A stretch of DNA of 64,000 nt. Source: Zygnema cylindricum (taxonomy: Eukaryota; Streptophyta; Zygnematophyceae; Zygnematales; Zygnemataceae). The stretch is taken from contig JBBHKE010001099.1 in assembly GCA_037447655.1 (NCBI GenBank), forward strand, positions 61,818-125,817, in the 5' to 3' direction. The translations under genes were made by a program, and so were the position numbers. Below, piece after piece: positions 1 through 13,700 of the stretch (positions within the stretch are counted from its first letter, which is position 1; each line of letters opens with the position of its first letter). The notes under the pieces are model-generated. The model did no database searches. It was not told the DNA's origin and saw only the letters and a program-made list of their open reading frames with translations.

Positions 1-170
1 TACACAATATTTCTGCATTCCAGGCTTTCAGAGTGCACAATATGGAACATTACAACACGATATAGACGTATTAAATATTTATGCATTCCAGTCTTTCAGC
101 ATATACAGTATACAATATTACAATACAATACATACATATACGATATTCCTGCATTCCAGTCTTTTAGCAT
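1..170. repeat. 68-bp degenerate tandem repeat, about 2.5 copies
   Basis: The block starting TGCATTCCAG.CTTTCAG recurs at about 15, 83 and 151, each 68 bp apart, with AT-rich ACAATAT/TATTAAAT filler between. On the minus strand it lies directly downstream of the SERRATE-like exon, so it is probably intronic. No coding potential is visible. Confidence 0.6.
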
Positions 171-188
171 TGTGTTTCCGCCATCGAC

Positions 189-475
189 CTTTTCGATGGA
201 GGAGAACGAGGTGAGTGTCGACGATCTCGATATGGAGGACTGGTGCTCTTCCTCCTCTTCTGGTCCCTGTCCCTGTCTCTCTCTCTGTCTCTGTCCCTCT
301 CCCTCCTTTCATCGTAGCGACTTCTCCTCCGGTCGTCCCTCTCCTCTCTGCCAACTCCTCTCTCCTCCCTGTGACTCCGACCAGGAGAGCGTTCTCTCCT
401 GCGGTCAACTGACCTCTCTCTCCTCCGTTCTTCTCGGACCGGAGGACCAGTAGGAGCCTCCTCTTCCTCGGCCAT
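189..475 (-). CDS. SE: SERRATE/ARS2-like zinc-finger protein, N-terminal exon (partial)
   Basis: The minus-strand reading frame starts with Met at 475 (MAEEEEAPTG) and runs into an Arg/Ser/Asp/Glu-rich tract of RERDRD-type repeats. It ends with KRRKSTSPPYRDRRHSP, which closely matches the N-terminal KRR..SPPPPYRDRRHSPP stretch of plant SERRATE. SERRATE is a nuclear C2H2 zinc-finger protein that works with DCL1 and HYL1 in microRNA processing, binds the cap-binding complex and affects splicing. Only this disordered N-terminal exon is in the window; the conserved core and zinc finger would lie beyond the left edge. The donor is inferred at AAAAG|GTCGAT (188/189), a weak consensus; the frame meets a stop at 164. 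Other RS-rich splicing proteins share low-complexity tracts, so the call depends on the PYRDRRHSP motif. Confidence 0.6.
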
Positions 476-1539
476 ATTAGGATTCAGGACAGGTTAATGG
501 CTTCCAACCTGAAATTTGCCCAGCATCATAGAAAATGGTGCTACAATAAAACGCCTTTGTTAAGTTTACTACTATATCTTGCAAGTTCAACGAGGTGATT
601 CACGGTGGAAAAAAGAAGAGGGAAGTTATCTCTGTTCGGGTCGCTTTCCTTAACGGACGGTACAGTACCGTACAGGTTCGGAACAGTACAGTACAGTACA
701 TGGTAGCGAGATTGGGTCGATATGATGAAGATCAACGCTGAAATTTTGTGCAATACGATACAGCACTGAATTGTCCAGTATCGTTTTGTACTTATCCTAA
801 CCGTCCGATCTCGTGCGATGTGAGTACAAAATGCGCTTTTAAAAAATAGAGAGAATTCGATTACAACATTCATACCCCCTTTGAATAGATGATGAAACGT
901 AGGTCAAATCATAGTTCAAAAGTAGGTGACCGTACGCCCATACAATATGCCTATTGTATGCAAACATACAATATGGCCTTAAGACCCATATTGTATTGGC
1001 CGCAAAATGAAATAAAATAGTAACAGGGTTGAGTTGCACATGGATCGATAGAGAATTAAACGTCATGTCTAAATTTGAAAAACAAATCGGACAAAAAAAT
1101 CTTTTTCTGTGAGTTTTGAGCGACTTTTTATTTAAACCGTCAGATTTGGACGATCGGACGGTCGTTGATGAAAGTAACGATCTAAGAAGATCACATGAAA
1201 AGCCCACAACACAACTTACGATAGGACTATCGTCAGATTCGGACGATCGGACGGTCGCTGATGAAAGTAGTGATCTAAGAAGATCACATGGAAAGCCCGT
1301 AACACAACTTACGCTAAAGGCGGCCTACCAAAGGCCTACCAAAAAACGCCTACTTTTGAACTATGATTTTACTGTATTCCCACGTACAGCATACGTCTCT
1401 CACACGTGCCAGGGTCGGTTCTTCATATCCGTTACGTCACGTCTCCTGCATCAAGTTTTGAAACTCACGAGGTTTGAACACCGAAAGCCATGGCATTTCC
1501 ATCCCTTCATCTTCCTTCCTCTCTCATTTCCCTGCAGTT
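476..1539. promoter_or_regulatory. Divergent intergenic region between the SERRATE-like and lipase genes
   Basis: The two flanking genes point away from each other, so this roughly 1.06-kb stretch should carry both promoters. Visible structure: ACAGTAC repeats around 660-705, an AT-rich palindromic cluster around 940-1000 (CATACAATATG and CATATTGTAT units), and a 93-bp duplication at 1141-1326. I see no convincing TATA box that fixes a start site. A plus-strand frame from 1116 crosses the duplication but resembles no protein. Confidence 0.4.
1141..1326. repeat. 93-bp tandem duplication upstream of the lipase gene
   Basis: Two adjacent copies begin CAGATTTGGACGATCGGACG (1141) and CAGATTCGGACGATCGGACG (1234). 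They share the GATCTAAGAAGATCACATG segment, itself a small palindrome (GATCTAAGAAGATC), and differ at a handful of positions. Confidence 0.8.
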
Positions 1540-4500
1540 ATGGCGGTTCCGGTGCTTTTTTTACTTCTTCCGCTCCTCTCTCTTTCCTCCATGGCGGATG
1601 CCAGTCTATCCATTCTCTGTGAGACGCTTGTTGTTGCCCGTGGTTATGTATGCGAAGACCATGAGGTACAGGGCGTAACCTTTTTGGTGGACATTTGGCA
1701 AGCTACCACGTGGAGACACTACATAGTTAAACCATTTTCTTTAATTTTTCTGATGCAGGTGGTAACTGGGGACGGCTACATCCTGTCTCTGCAAAGAATT
1801 CCTTCGACTGTATCAGGAGGCTCTCACCCTCCTGTGTTGCTTCAACATGGTCTTCTCATGGTATTTCTTTTCTTTATGCGAATTACCTTTATAGAAACAG
1901 ACGTATTTCAAATTGTATTGAACCTAAGAAGCATCCTCTGTGGAGTAAACACGTCAGCAATCAATTCAATTGGTAGTCTATGCTTGCGAATCATCGGCTG
2001 TCCAATTTACCTGGGAAAAGGACGTAGAGTGAATGTGAATGTTTCGTTAAACGGCTTAAATGGTTCTGAATTGAAATGAATTGAGACGAAAGGAACTATT
2101 TCTGACATTGAGGCTTGTTCTTTTCCACTTGTTTAGATCCTAGACATTTTTGCGGTTTTTTAAATGCACAGATTTTGTTAGATGTTCATACATTTTGCTT
2201 TTTTTTTTCTTCTTCATTTTGCTTCTGCTTTGTACTCAATGTCTGAACATTACGGTCACTGATTTCTTTCTAGTGGTTATTTTTAGAGATTTTTTTTGTT
2301 ATGTTTTGATGAGCGGTTGTTTTGCTAGGTTGTTAAATTTGCTTCCTTAAAAATTAGCAATTTAATTTGTCAGTGCAGTGATTTGCCACATTGTAGTAGT
2401 CAGCGTTCTTTACACTTTGACATTCGCTGTAAGAATATTAATTTTAGAGCCAGAGGTCCATCCGTGGATTTTTAATAGCAAGCTCCGTTACACACAGTCC
2501 AGAATAAAAAAACCAGAGATAAGAGCGAAGATGTAACTGGTGAACTGTTACTGCTCTTCACACTAATTTACTCCGGGATAACACGAGAAAACACATAGAA
2601 AGTTTGAATTTATTCAGTGCACATTATGGACACATATAGTTTCCGGAACATGTTGAGGTTTGCATATTTGGAGCTTGTCACGTTGTAAAAGATAAGAGAG
2701 AAGGGGAAAGGGAGGAACCAGGGTGCAGAAGCATGGCTGCTGAATTCTCCTGCCCAGGCAGCTGCCCTCATTCTCGCAGATGCCGGTTTTGATGTGTGGC
2801 TCGGAAACACGCGAGGAAGCTTCTGGAGCCATGGCCATACAAGCATTCCTCCTTCAGATCGTGTAAGCGCTGTTGAGAGCAGGCTTTTTTTGCAAGAGTC
2901 GAGGAGTAGATTTATAGTTTACAGTCTTTAAACAGAGGATGTGAGAAGGTGGGCCATGCAGAAGTATTGGGATTGGACGTGGGACAATATCGCGGAGTTT
3001 GACCTTCCAGCGTTGCTTTTACATGTGGCCGGAGTTGCTATGGAGTCTCGTGTATTCTTTATCGGCCACTCTCAGGTGATTGCAACCTATTTCATCAGTT
3101 GATTGGACAAGAATCTTAGGCTCTTTGATGCTCAAAAACAACGGTTGAGGCCTTTTTTTGAACTGTACATTCTGTGTCTTTTCAGACCTATGATGTCCCG
3201 GCAGACATAATCTAACTTCTCCGATTAACTCTAATTCAGTTTCGAATGACGTGGATGTACCGTTTAAAGAATTGATGCTAAAAAAAATAACAATTAGTAT
3301 TGTTAGTGCTACTTTGTCGTCAGAGGACAGAAACAAAGCAACACTGAGTTAGTGTTAATAACGCTAATAACCGTCGCGGTGGAGTTGGACGAGCTGAGAC
3401 AAGTAGAGAGTCTTGTTCATGGCAATGTTTAAATTGAAGATTGGGTGGCTGCCCAGGGGACATTGATAGCGCTTGCAGGAGCCATGCAAAATCCAATCGT
3501 TGCTCGACACGTGGCGGCTGCGGCTCTTCTCTGCCCAGTAGCTCATTTTGGACATATGCGGTCTGCCTTTGCACATGCAGCATCACAGATATTTCTGGAC
3601 AAGGTGAGGCCTGTGACTGCCCACAGATAAACTGCCGTTCATTCTGAACCCAAAAATCATAAAAAAAGTGTTAATAAGATTAACTAGAGGAGTGGGTAGC
3701 AAGTTGCTACAACATCCATTCTTAAACTAGAGTTACAGGATTGTTTAACTCTACTAGAGATGAACAGTGTCGTATGCCATTGCGGCTGTGATGCAATCCC
3801 ATCTCTGTGGCTTATTGCTGTCATATTTTGTCACATTTTGTCATGTATTTGTCAGAATTTGTGACATGTTGTCACATGTCGCCACACTTTGTCACCACGT
3901 TGTACTTCATTGTTATGTTTTGTCACACAAGTTATTAGATTTTGCCACATTTAAATGGTCATAAGCAGGAGCTCAGGCTTGTGGCCTTGCAGGCTGTGCG
4001 GACAACAGGGCTACAGGAGTTTAATCTGAGCAAGTATGTCTCACCTCACTTTTGTCATAATCCTTGTAAGAAATGTGATAGTTTCTCTATGTTATACCTT
4101 TTGTTTATACTTTCTCATATAGTATGCTGCCCATCGCTAGTGTAAAAAATTTATTAGTATTAATATGAAATTAGTACCAATATACTAATTCAGTGTTAGG
4201 TAATGCGGCTAATTGTAGTCCACTCCCATACATTGTGTTGTTATTGACACTATTTTATGATTTTCAGCCAAAAAAGTCGTGATCAGTACTATTAACACTA
4301 ATGGCGATGGGCAGTTTACTCTTTTTATGTCGATCAATCGTTGATATAGTGCATTTTTTTTGCGAGAGATTGCAGCAAATTAGGCCATGCTGTAGTGACA
4401 GCAGTATGTGTGCGACGAACTGTGGACTGCTCTCATATGCTTTTTGCGTTGACTGGTAAGTTGGGATTTCAATTTCTGCATGTTTTGAAAAAAAGTTTGG

Positions 4501-5880
4501 CGACTATGGTTCATTTGAATTTGCCAGAAAATTGAAGAATATGGTTCATCTTCATTGCTGTCTTGAAGCTGAACTTGGAGGGTATAGGTGCCTATTGTTG
4601 TCAGAATCGTGAAGCCTGAAACTGTGGCTTGAGGGGTGAATTGGGTGAGAAGCTATTAGAGTGTATCAGATATTGATGGGCAGTACGTGTTCCACTTCCA
4701 TGAATTGGAAGCATTTTCCTTCATAGCCATTCACATAATCCTCCCCACTGGCCTCTTGTTTTTTTCCAGATTGATTTGCTTTCTTATTTACCATTTCATT
4801 TCCAATTGTCTTTCTTGCATTTTGAAATTCAAATAGGATCCATGTGTATGTTTTTTCTATGAGTCACCTTTATGGTCTATTTGCATTCAAGTTTGGGCTT
4901 AATATCTTTGCTTCTTTCATTCTAATTCTAAGATAATTGATTGATTAAAGGAAGCTATCTGATGTAAAACAGCATCAGCTTAAAACTAAATAATTAAGCT
5001 TTATCAAGAAACTGTGATGGTAAACAACGTGGGAAAAAAAGAAATAGAAGGCAAAAATGAAACTGAAACACTGAAGTCGGGAGGAAGGAAACTAAAGGAA
5101 AAACAACGCGAAAGAAACTAACACATGGACGAGAGCAAGCTTCAAACTAAATAGGATCAGGTGGCACTTATAAATTTGCAGGAGTTAATTGCTGTCTCAA
5201 TCTCACAAACTTTCGGGAATACATGCCATGGATCGAATCCTCCACTTCCGTCCGCAATATGGCACACTATGCACAGAGTATGATCCTTTCCCTTTACTTT
5301 TTACATTAGACTCTCTATAGTATATTTACCATTTGGTCATGACTTTTTACATCATATGGCAATCTTTTGTTAACCATCATACTAGCATTGGTGGAAGTTC
5401 TCATCTTCAACAAGGCTGTGGTTAATGGTGTGGTATTTGTAATAGTCAACTTTAGTCCTTCCATTTGAGTTAAGCAAAGTAAGTCTGTCCTAAATTAGTC
5501 GGCTGTTCATTGTCAGTGCAGTGGTCCGCAGTGGGCAATGGAGGAAGTATGACTACGGCCCATTGCTCAATGTTCGATATTATGGTAGCCTGTCGCCTCC
5601 AATTTATGACGCGTCTCTCATTCCTAAAGACCTTCCAATTTTCATCGCCTATGGTGGTCAAGATTCTCTTGCTGCCCAAGAAGATGTGGAGCAGTTGATC
5701 AGAGAATTAAAGGGCAAGCCTCGTATACTCTACCTAAAAGATTACGGACATATTGACTTCATCCTCAGCGTTTCTGCACTAGAGGATGTGTATCAACCAT
5801 TACTTTCATTTTTTCGGGCTTATGCATCTCTGGACTCTTTAAAATGTGGAACCAAAAAGATGGTCAGAGCCATTCTGTAA
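1540..5880 (+). CDS. Lysosomal acid lipase-type triacylglycerol lipase, nine exons
   Basis: Exons: 1540-1665, 1759-1860, 2722-2862, 2962-3075, 3457-3603, 3969-4033, 4376-4455, 5182-5277, 5522-5880. All introns are GT-AG, phases agree, and the joined frame is 1,230 nt (409 aa). Met at 1540 begins a hydrophobic signal peptide (AVPVLFLLLPLLSLSS); an in-frame Met at 1474 would put 22 residues before it and is less likely. The order matches plant LIP1 and animal acid lipases: DGYILSLQRIP, PVLLQHGLL (oxyanion-hole HG), ADAGFDVWLGNTRG, then nucleophile motif GHSQG split between exons 4 and 5, Asp in YGGQDSLA and His in KDYGHIDF. The protein should be secreted or vacuolar and hydrolyse neutral lipid esters. 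The gene is tail-to-tail with the ARM-repeat gene. Its introns contain small repeats, including a TIR element at 4121-4320. No defect is seen. Confidence 0.95.
3196..3380. repeat. Diverged repeat in lipase intron 4, related to 37242-37444
   Basis: The phrase CTAATTCAGTTTCGAATG followed by GTTTAAAGAA..ATG and later TTAATAACGCTAATAAC is echoed at 37242-37444 (CTAATTCAGTTCCGAATG, TTTAAAGAAGCAAC, CTCTAATAATG). It looks like an old copy of the same short non-autonomous element. Confidence 0.4.
3775..3960. repeat. Degenerate TGTCACA/TTTTGTCA repeats in lipase intron 5
   Basis: At least nine imperfect TGTCAC, TTTGTCA or GTGACA words occur between about 3822 and 3950, spaced roughly 10-15 bp, in both orientations. 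No coding frame continues across them from the lipase exons. Confidence 0.4.
4121..4320. mobile_element. 200-bp MITE-like element in lipase intron 6
   Basis: The left end AGTATGCTGCCCATCGCTAG and the right end ATGGCGATGGGCAGTTTACT are inverted copies around a GCTGCCCATCGC core, followed internally by TAGTGT and its complement. The element is AT-rich and non-coding. Related words (ACTGCCCATTGGTATTAGTG and TAGTCCACTCCC) occur at 51791-51900 inside another intron, so the family is dispersed. The target-site duplication is not clear. Confidence 0.55.
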
Positions 5881-7732
5881 GTTGCAGTTAGTCAAAATCT
5901 CTCCGTGGACAAGGATGTCTTCTGTGTCCTTACAAGATTCCGCGTTTTTTGCGACCATATTGTGCATACCAGATAGAATTGTTGCTGCGGTCTTTTAAGA
6001 AAGAATAGGTCTTTCAAATTTTAATTTCCAGGTAGGTTTATCTGCACCCAGGTGACTATAGAGGACAAATTAAACAAATACAGTGTCCGTCGTTTGTTAT
6101 TAGTGTTGAAACATTTTTCTTAAGTACAGAGTTTTTTGGCTTTAGAAGGTCAAACTGTCGGTTAGTTGTCTTTTGAAACAGAGCCAACGGTTCACTGTCA
6201 CGGCAGACACACCCTTAACTAACTCGAGGAGTAATCGGTAGTGTAGTTCACTATTTCTGTACAGAAATGCAGCTGTTAAAGTCATAAACATGCTGCTTGT
6301 TTGGGCTAACTAAGCTTGTAAAACATATTATAGATAAGTTGTGGTTTTCATTTTTACAATTCAGAAGCTGCGTTGTGTTTCATGTATGCCATATGGTTTT
6401 TCTCCTCCCAACAGGTGAGGTCCTTCAGATTTCATAACATCTTTCACAAGGCTAATATGAACATTAACTGACAAAATGGTTTAAGCAGCATTTATATCAG
6501 ATCAACCAGACAAGTACTGACAAAACTGACATTTTGCCCAACAAAAAGCTGCCAAAGCAGATAAAACATCTCACAGGCAAAAGTTGAACATGTAATCTGT
6601 CGCATGAAAAATTCACTTATTTTCAACGTAGAAAAAAACAATGTGTTTCTCTGTACTTTTTGAAATTTGTTACAGCGTGTAAAAATGAATCTATAATTTA
6701 ACCTGAGAAATATCCATAACGACAGAATATTATCTAGAGAAACTACTGTAAATGGAATTAACCAAACTATTTTACCACGAGGATATCAGACTGGATGGAA
6801 AATAGACGACTTTCAGGAACAAAAACGACTAGTTTTGACTTCTATTAATTTGAACAATTTCCGGTAATCAAAACCTAGTACTAGTTTCGACTTCTAACAA
6901 ATTGGTCGATTTCCAGCAGAATAAACTAAAATGACTCCATACAACCATGTCTGCAACACTTTTGGTTCTTTAAAAAATACTTCTAGAAACAACAAGATTT
7001 GATGCGGACATGTTGTTGAAGGACACATTTGTTAGAGTCGGGGAAGGAGACGGTCTTCAATCTTCACAACATTGAAAGCACCAAGACTGGTTAAGAGAGG
7101 AGGTCTAATATATCTGGTCCTCAAATTTGGAAGTATGATTAAGATACTCGGCGCCATGTCCCCATCCAGTCATCAAATCACATCGGTACACTGCATACGC
7201 AGACATTAAGGTAGATCATGGTCAGTACAACATCTCAGGACAAATGCCGATTTGTCAACGCTTCCTCTCTACCTTGCCTGTCAAGCAATAATCAAAGAAA
7301 CGCTATGCACCAAAACAGAAAGTCGCAGCAGGCATTCGATAAGCACTGAATTAGGAGGGAAGAGATGCATTTAGGACTTTATCACTACTGCGAACTATAA
7401 TGATTTGAACCATTGAGGGATGCATAAACTATGAAACAGACGAGGAGATGATTTAGTAAAAAAATCGAGATGGCATTTTGGATAACGTGAGTAATAAACA
7501 ACTGCATGAAATAATGACACTAGCAGCTTGTACATAAACACATTGATACAGAAATGGTTCCCAAAAGGGAACAGTTCGTACTCCACAAGCTATAGAAGAT
7601 CCTCCACTATGCATTTCATCAGAAAGATTTTAATAATCTGACTGCAAGACTCAGTAAGGTTCTAGACAGTACCTGTAATGATGGACAAATAAGAACTGAA
7701 GTGAAATCGTAAACGGCTCCTTACGGTGATAC
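5881..7732. other. Convergent intergenic region with no gene recognised
   Basis: This 1.85-kb stretch lies between the lipase stop and the stop of the ARM-repeat gene, so it should hold both 3' UTRs and polyadenylation sites. Only short unsupported frames occur on either strand. I see no conserved coding motif, RNA gene or strong repeat. Confidence 0.5.
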
Positions 7733-10700
7733 CTATGTCTCCGCGAGGACCTCGATGAGCCCACGCACTTGGAGGTAAGGATTCTCTAGCAACTTTTCGT
7801 TATTGCTCTGCAAGCAAGCATGAGACTCTTGAGAATCAGGTGAACAACAATAAAGGGCAATCCACTGAAATGAGCAATTTATAAACACCTCTATACAAGG
7901 CCACTACTGTCACATGAATCTTGATATATGCAGGAATTATATTAGACGTTAAAGAAAATGGAAGCAAGACCATGCCGCTTCCTGTCGGTGAATTAAAGCC
8001 ACGAAATTTGCTCTTAGTCCAGAAGAACAAAAACATATTCGCGCTCAAAACTCTGAATCCATGAGTATCGCATATTAACAGCAAAAAGCGTCTTCAACTC
8101 ACTTATCCTGCATTCTTGAAACATAGCTGAGAAGAACCAGGAAGACACCGTAGTTATGATTCACCTAGAGTCAATCCAGCAATTACAGCCAAAACAACTC
8201 GCTAAACATAGAAAAAGAGTGTCCAGAAGTAGGGTCAGTGAGTACAACCTGCTGTGCAGTGAATACAAGTCTGTGCAGAGCCCTCTCATATTCTTCTGCC
8301 CGTTCCTCCATCATTTTCTGGCAAGAATCAAAAATTTACCTAAGCTTAGATGCAAGGCCAGACAGGGTTCTTATTATGGACAGGCGAAGTGTCTGGAAGA
8401 AGAAGGCAAAAATAAAGAATATCAAGAGATCCGTTAAAGAGATAGTGAATGGACGCCGCAAGGAAAGCATGCTTGTCCCAGTTTCCAGACATTAAATTCA
8501 AACAGAATAAAATTGATTCCCGCAAATGGCGTGACTGATTAGCATGCAGATTTTTCAAATTAACACTAGAAACAGAGCTAGTTCTTACTTTCAGCAAGAA
8601 AGTGCTGCTGAAGTAAGCTATTCTCGCATCCGGATCATCCAATAAAGACCTGCACAGCTCAATTCCATCAGTTGTTGAGTCCACAGCTTTTGTGCTTTTA
8701 TGTTCACAAAGTTGTCCATGTGACAAAAACAGAGTTGCGTCAGTAGGCCAATACTCAATACGCTGTTGGTTATCTTTTTTTGGCATTTTTATGGTCATGT
8801 TACCCGTTTCACCAAAAAACAAGTAAAAATGGATAAAAACGGTTGGCATGACCAGAAAAACGCGAACAAAAGATAAGCAACAACATAAAGGAGAATAGGC
8901 CTACTCACAGATGCTTAAGAAATATGAAAACAAATGTCTCACTGCAACACGACAATGCATTTGCAAGTTCCAACAATTTCAAACGCAGTAGAAAAAAAGA
9001 AAAAAAGGCAACCAAAAGAAAATTGTCGCGCATACAAAACAGAACCTGTCCTTACCTGAAAAACTCTAATCCACCGAGCTCTGTCAAAACTGCAGGACTA
9101 TCTGTACATTTTCCCACTAGCAACAGCAGCATCGCTGCACGAACATCAGCCGCACCCCCGAGTCCTCCAGTTCCATGGCTCCCAACGGCTGTTGCCAGTA
9201 ACAGTTGATCACCTGAGTTTGGCGCCAACTGGACCAATGGCCAGCATAGAACTGCCGCAGGGATTTTCGCAAGAGCACGTCGTGACGCGACCCATCGGCC
9301 GAGTAAAAACAAACGAGCTACCGAAGTATGTTCCTCCATAACATTTGCTGTCCGGAACTCTGTCTCACGAGGACTTCGAGTTGCAAAAATGCGAGAAGCT
9401 CTTGAACTAGCCGTAGGACTGGAGACCACTTCCGCTGTTGGGAGAGCACCGGGCACACAGAGTTGCCACAGCAACATATTGCACATCTGGCAACGGAAGG
9501 AAGGCAGGAGGGGTGGAGAGAAGAGGAGAAAAAGGAAGACGGTCAATACTACAATCTTCACCACTATCTGCATGGGTTGTGTTGGCACGCCTATGACTGT
9601 GCTATAGTTGCTCCTTCACTCTTCCTGAACAAGGAGCTTTCCACCCTAACACAGATTTTGTATTACGCAGATCAAGCCAATTCACACAAAAAGTTATTAG
9701 ATGGACTTTCACAGAGTGTAAACCACACAAATGGGATGGATAGTATACTGTTCTGAGGTTAAGACAATACAATTCCGCAAACTTCAATAACAGGTTAGCC
9801 CCCATCCAGGGCCAGACTACAATTCTCCAGCAGTATGATTTGACTTGCCAACAACTGCCTCTTCCACCTCTAAGATCTCTGCGGCCTAACAGTAGGTACT
9901 CTTACGGACAATAACAAACGCATTTAATTTATGACCGTTGTGCATAAACCACACTACCAAGAAAAAACCCAAAAAAAGGACAGACCAAAACTAAAGGGAA
10001 AGTGTAGACAGAAACGAAAAGCCTAGACATTTGCAGAAACGTTCTTGAAAAATCAAGAAACACTCAAATGAATAACTAACGCGGTCTAGGCTGGATTGTT
10101 TGCGGATGTAGATGTAAACAACAGGACAAATGTTCACATCTTTGTTGTAAATGCAGAGAACGTCAAACTAATTACAGAAAGAGACTTCACACCTGCAAAA
10201 TGTTTATGCAAGCTGTTTCGTTGGCGATGTATACTTGCCATAGTCCTGCGCTTAACAACGATACAAGAGAATCTGCTTTTTCCTGTTTTGCAGCATGGAT
10301 TGAATTAGATCCTTCCTCAGCACACTGTAATAGTAACAGCCCATCCAGTAATGTCAAATATGACCGTCGTACTGACGCAGATTTCGAACTAAGAAGACCA
10401 ACTGCTAATTTTACGGCACGTGATGGTAACTTGCTGGTCGAACCACTTCCCTCATCCCCCGAAGCCCAGCCACTTCCCCCTGTCATTTTTCCAGCGCCCA
10501 ATACATCCTTGTTCAATTCTGCAGAAGCTCCATGCAGTAAAGCACTGCTATCTTTCGAATGCTCAGGAGTTGGCGGTAGAGAAACCTCGGGGAGTTCAAC
10601 AGCTAATAGTTGCAGCAACCAGGTGAGACCCATTCGTCGATCCTCCGCTCGAGAAGAATGCAGAAGGGTATTGAGGATGCCCCAAGCTGCCTCATTATGT

Positions 10701-13700
10701 GGGTTTTCTCTCAAATGACCACCTTTCTTACCGCTGCTTATCATTGTAGCAGCTACAAGAGGCTCCAGTTCCGGTGCCACACGAGTGTGCTCATCCGCAA
10801 GCCGGTCTAGAATTCCCAACACTTTGTTTAATACCTGCAAACCTTAACCCAAATCCTTCTCATTTTAAGGAGAATTCATGGTTCTATGCAACTTCAACAA
10901 ACGTGAAGGGAACCATGGACGGAAAAACTGTTAAAGTGGCCAATAATAGCACACTAGATTGACGGTGAATAGGTATAGAGTGGAGATGGAGAGAATAGTT
11001 TGAAAGCAATTTTCCTAACACCGTTAGTGGTCTCCTTCCACGCTGAATTCAAGCAAAGAACTAATGTTGCTAAAAGTCAGAACTATGATGCTCTTATTAA
11101 CTTGCATATGAAATGAAATTGCGTTGACAAAAGACTTTTTCTGTGCTATTGCTTCGACCTCCAGCCATCAACAAAGAACAGTTGTCCTCATCTTACTGGA
11201 AATGACACCCATCACCAAAATTCAATATGAGCTTCCGAGGACAAATCCTATATGCCTCACTCTTTGAACGGAAGGATTTCGTGCTTTGGCCTACTGTCCA
11301 GCACTTACCTCCACATTCAAATGGCCTTTGGGAAGATTGCCAATTGGAGACTTCGCAATCTCTCCTACCAGGCTAGCACCCACTGGCCCACCAGGCAAAC
11401 CGCGGACTCGGAAAGCAGTTACTAGAGACTCTTGCACATCCACCAAAGCCAATGCAGCACCAACAGACGATAAATCCTCGTCCTGCACAAAATAACAAAA
11501 CATTCACACAGTTAGCATTTCCAAAGGATGCTCACAAAGAGTTCAATGTAGTTTTACTGCTACACCCAAGTCAGAAAACTCCACTTACTGAAGGAGGTGG
11601 CGTGCCATTCTTTTGGGCAGCATCTCGCAGCTGATCCACAGCATAGTCAAGGAGGACCGCAAACAGATTGCGCCTTGCCTCTTTGCTTGAAGAAGAGGCA
11701 AACTAGACCCAACACACAAAACATGACTATTAGTTGCTATCCAGCAAATTGTAAAGAATTTAGTTGAAGATAATGTGCCCAGCAGTGATTGTATTGTCAT
11801 CTTTCGCTTTCCACAGAGCAAAACCGATAATGTGTGTGAATACAAGTTCCTCTGCTCACCTGATCACAGATGAAGTGAACTCCTCCAACGCTTTCCAGTT
11901 GCTGCACATCTAACTCTACTTTGGGGTGAATACCGCCTGTCGGACGCCGATAGAGCAATGAAGTCAGGAGGCGTATAAGGTGTGTCTGAAGCTCTTCTGC
12001 CCACCCATGCTCTGTTCCAATTGCCAAGAGGGCCACCACAACCTGCATTAAAAAGTTACGGACTTTGTCAGATATCAGCCATTCCGTTTATGTTCAAGGA
12101 CACCACAATTTTCTGGTTGTAACAAAACAATTTCAACAATTCCGTTGCAGCGTTGAGAAAAAAGAGCAGGTTTGAATTGAGCAAGAAGCAATCTGCCGTA
12201 CTCGAATGTCAAGTCGCATCAGGTGAATACGGAGTATCCGGCCACGGTCACAGGTGAAGTAAAGCAGACAACTTAATGCAGCAGCCCACACTTGTTCTTC
12301 TGTTTCTTCAACCTGCCATTCACCCAAATACCAGCTTCGAGCTCTTGGTATGCTACCATCCATACTAGACTCGGTGAACAAGACTGCTGCAAAAGGTTCA
12401 TAAATTGTTGTTTTGAGGTCTCTATATCAGTACTGACACCTTCCATAACACGAAAAGCAAACAATAATATCCGGCTTCACTTGATTACTATATGAAATCC
12501 AAGGCAACCAAATCAGTTAACCCAATTACAAAATCTTGGACTGTGAGTTTGACAGTAGTAGAAATTCCACCTATGAAAGTTATGTAGTTTTTATGTCCAT
12601 TGAGGTGAGAAATCACAGACGCCTTCTTTTGCACCTCTGACTATTTCCATTCATCCTGGGGATATTTAATGAAGAGACAACTTGTTCGGACAGCCAAGAA
12701 AGTGAGTTAACCAACTGTTGCTGTAAATTGGCTCCCTGACCACAAGAAATCTTCATGATAATGCATCCATGATAACAAGGTCGCCAACTCTGCTAAGAGA
12801 GGGACCAGACCATAAGAGCGCCAAAAAAAAAGACTAAAAAAGAGCCATCAGACAAGTGGGTGAGACTGTATTAATGTTAAGTATTTGCAATAATCTACTG
12901 TAACATACTATATCCACACATCCTTTAACACCCCTTTACAACCTAAATTCCCTAAATTTTTCCATCAGTCTGTACGTTTCCAGATTTGTACCTGCAGTAA
13001 GAAGAGCAGCATCTCGCAGACAATGCCCCGTAACCATTCTTCAAAAGCTCTGTGTGCTGGTGGGACATCAGAACCCTCATCAAGAGGCAGTTTGTTGGCT
13101 CCAAGGCTGTGAAATGAAAGCGACTCGTCTGCAGGAATTGGCTCCAATAAATGTGCGTGCACACCAAGGTTTAACACGAGGTCAAAAGCCCGAACTCTCA
13201 CAGCTGTGACGTCGGATTCCAAGAGGTTCTGCTCATTGTGTGAAGCACCCACATTCGAACAAACGTTACAATGCATGGAGAGATTGCCGACTCTATGTCG
13301 ACAACATTATAAGTATGGACATGGTACAATTATGGATGAAAAAATAGAATGGACCACACCAGAAAATCAAGACTAGAAAGGACATTTAAATTATCCATAG
13401 CCAGAGGAGGTACAAGAAACAATGACCATGTTACCAAACAGGAGGGTAAAGTCCCAGATTGCATTTGAGTGAAAAGTGGCAAGGAAAAGGGCTATAACAG
13501 AATGGAAGAACAGCAACAAGCAAGTGTATTTGACAAACCATGGCTGCCAGCACATACCTGCAAAAGAGAAAACGCCAGAGGTGTGGCAGACACCGGATCC
13601 GCCAAATACCTGACAAATCAACAAAGAGGAAATTCAGCAACATGAGCAAAAAACACATCGAAAGAAATCCTCGGTTTGGCTCATGAGAAAAAGAAAGAGG

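Noticed and set aside
10200-10718. Plus-strand frame of 172 codons
   Set aside because: Antisense to a large, well-conserved exon of the ARM-repeat gene.
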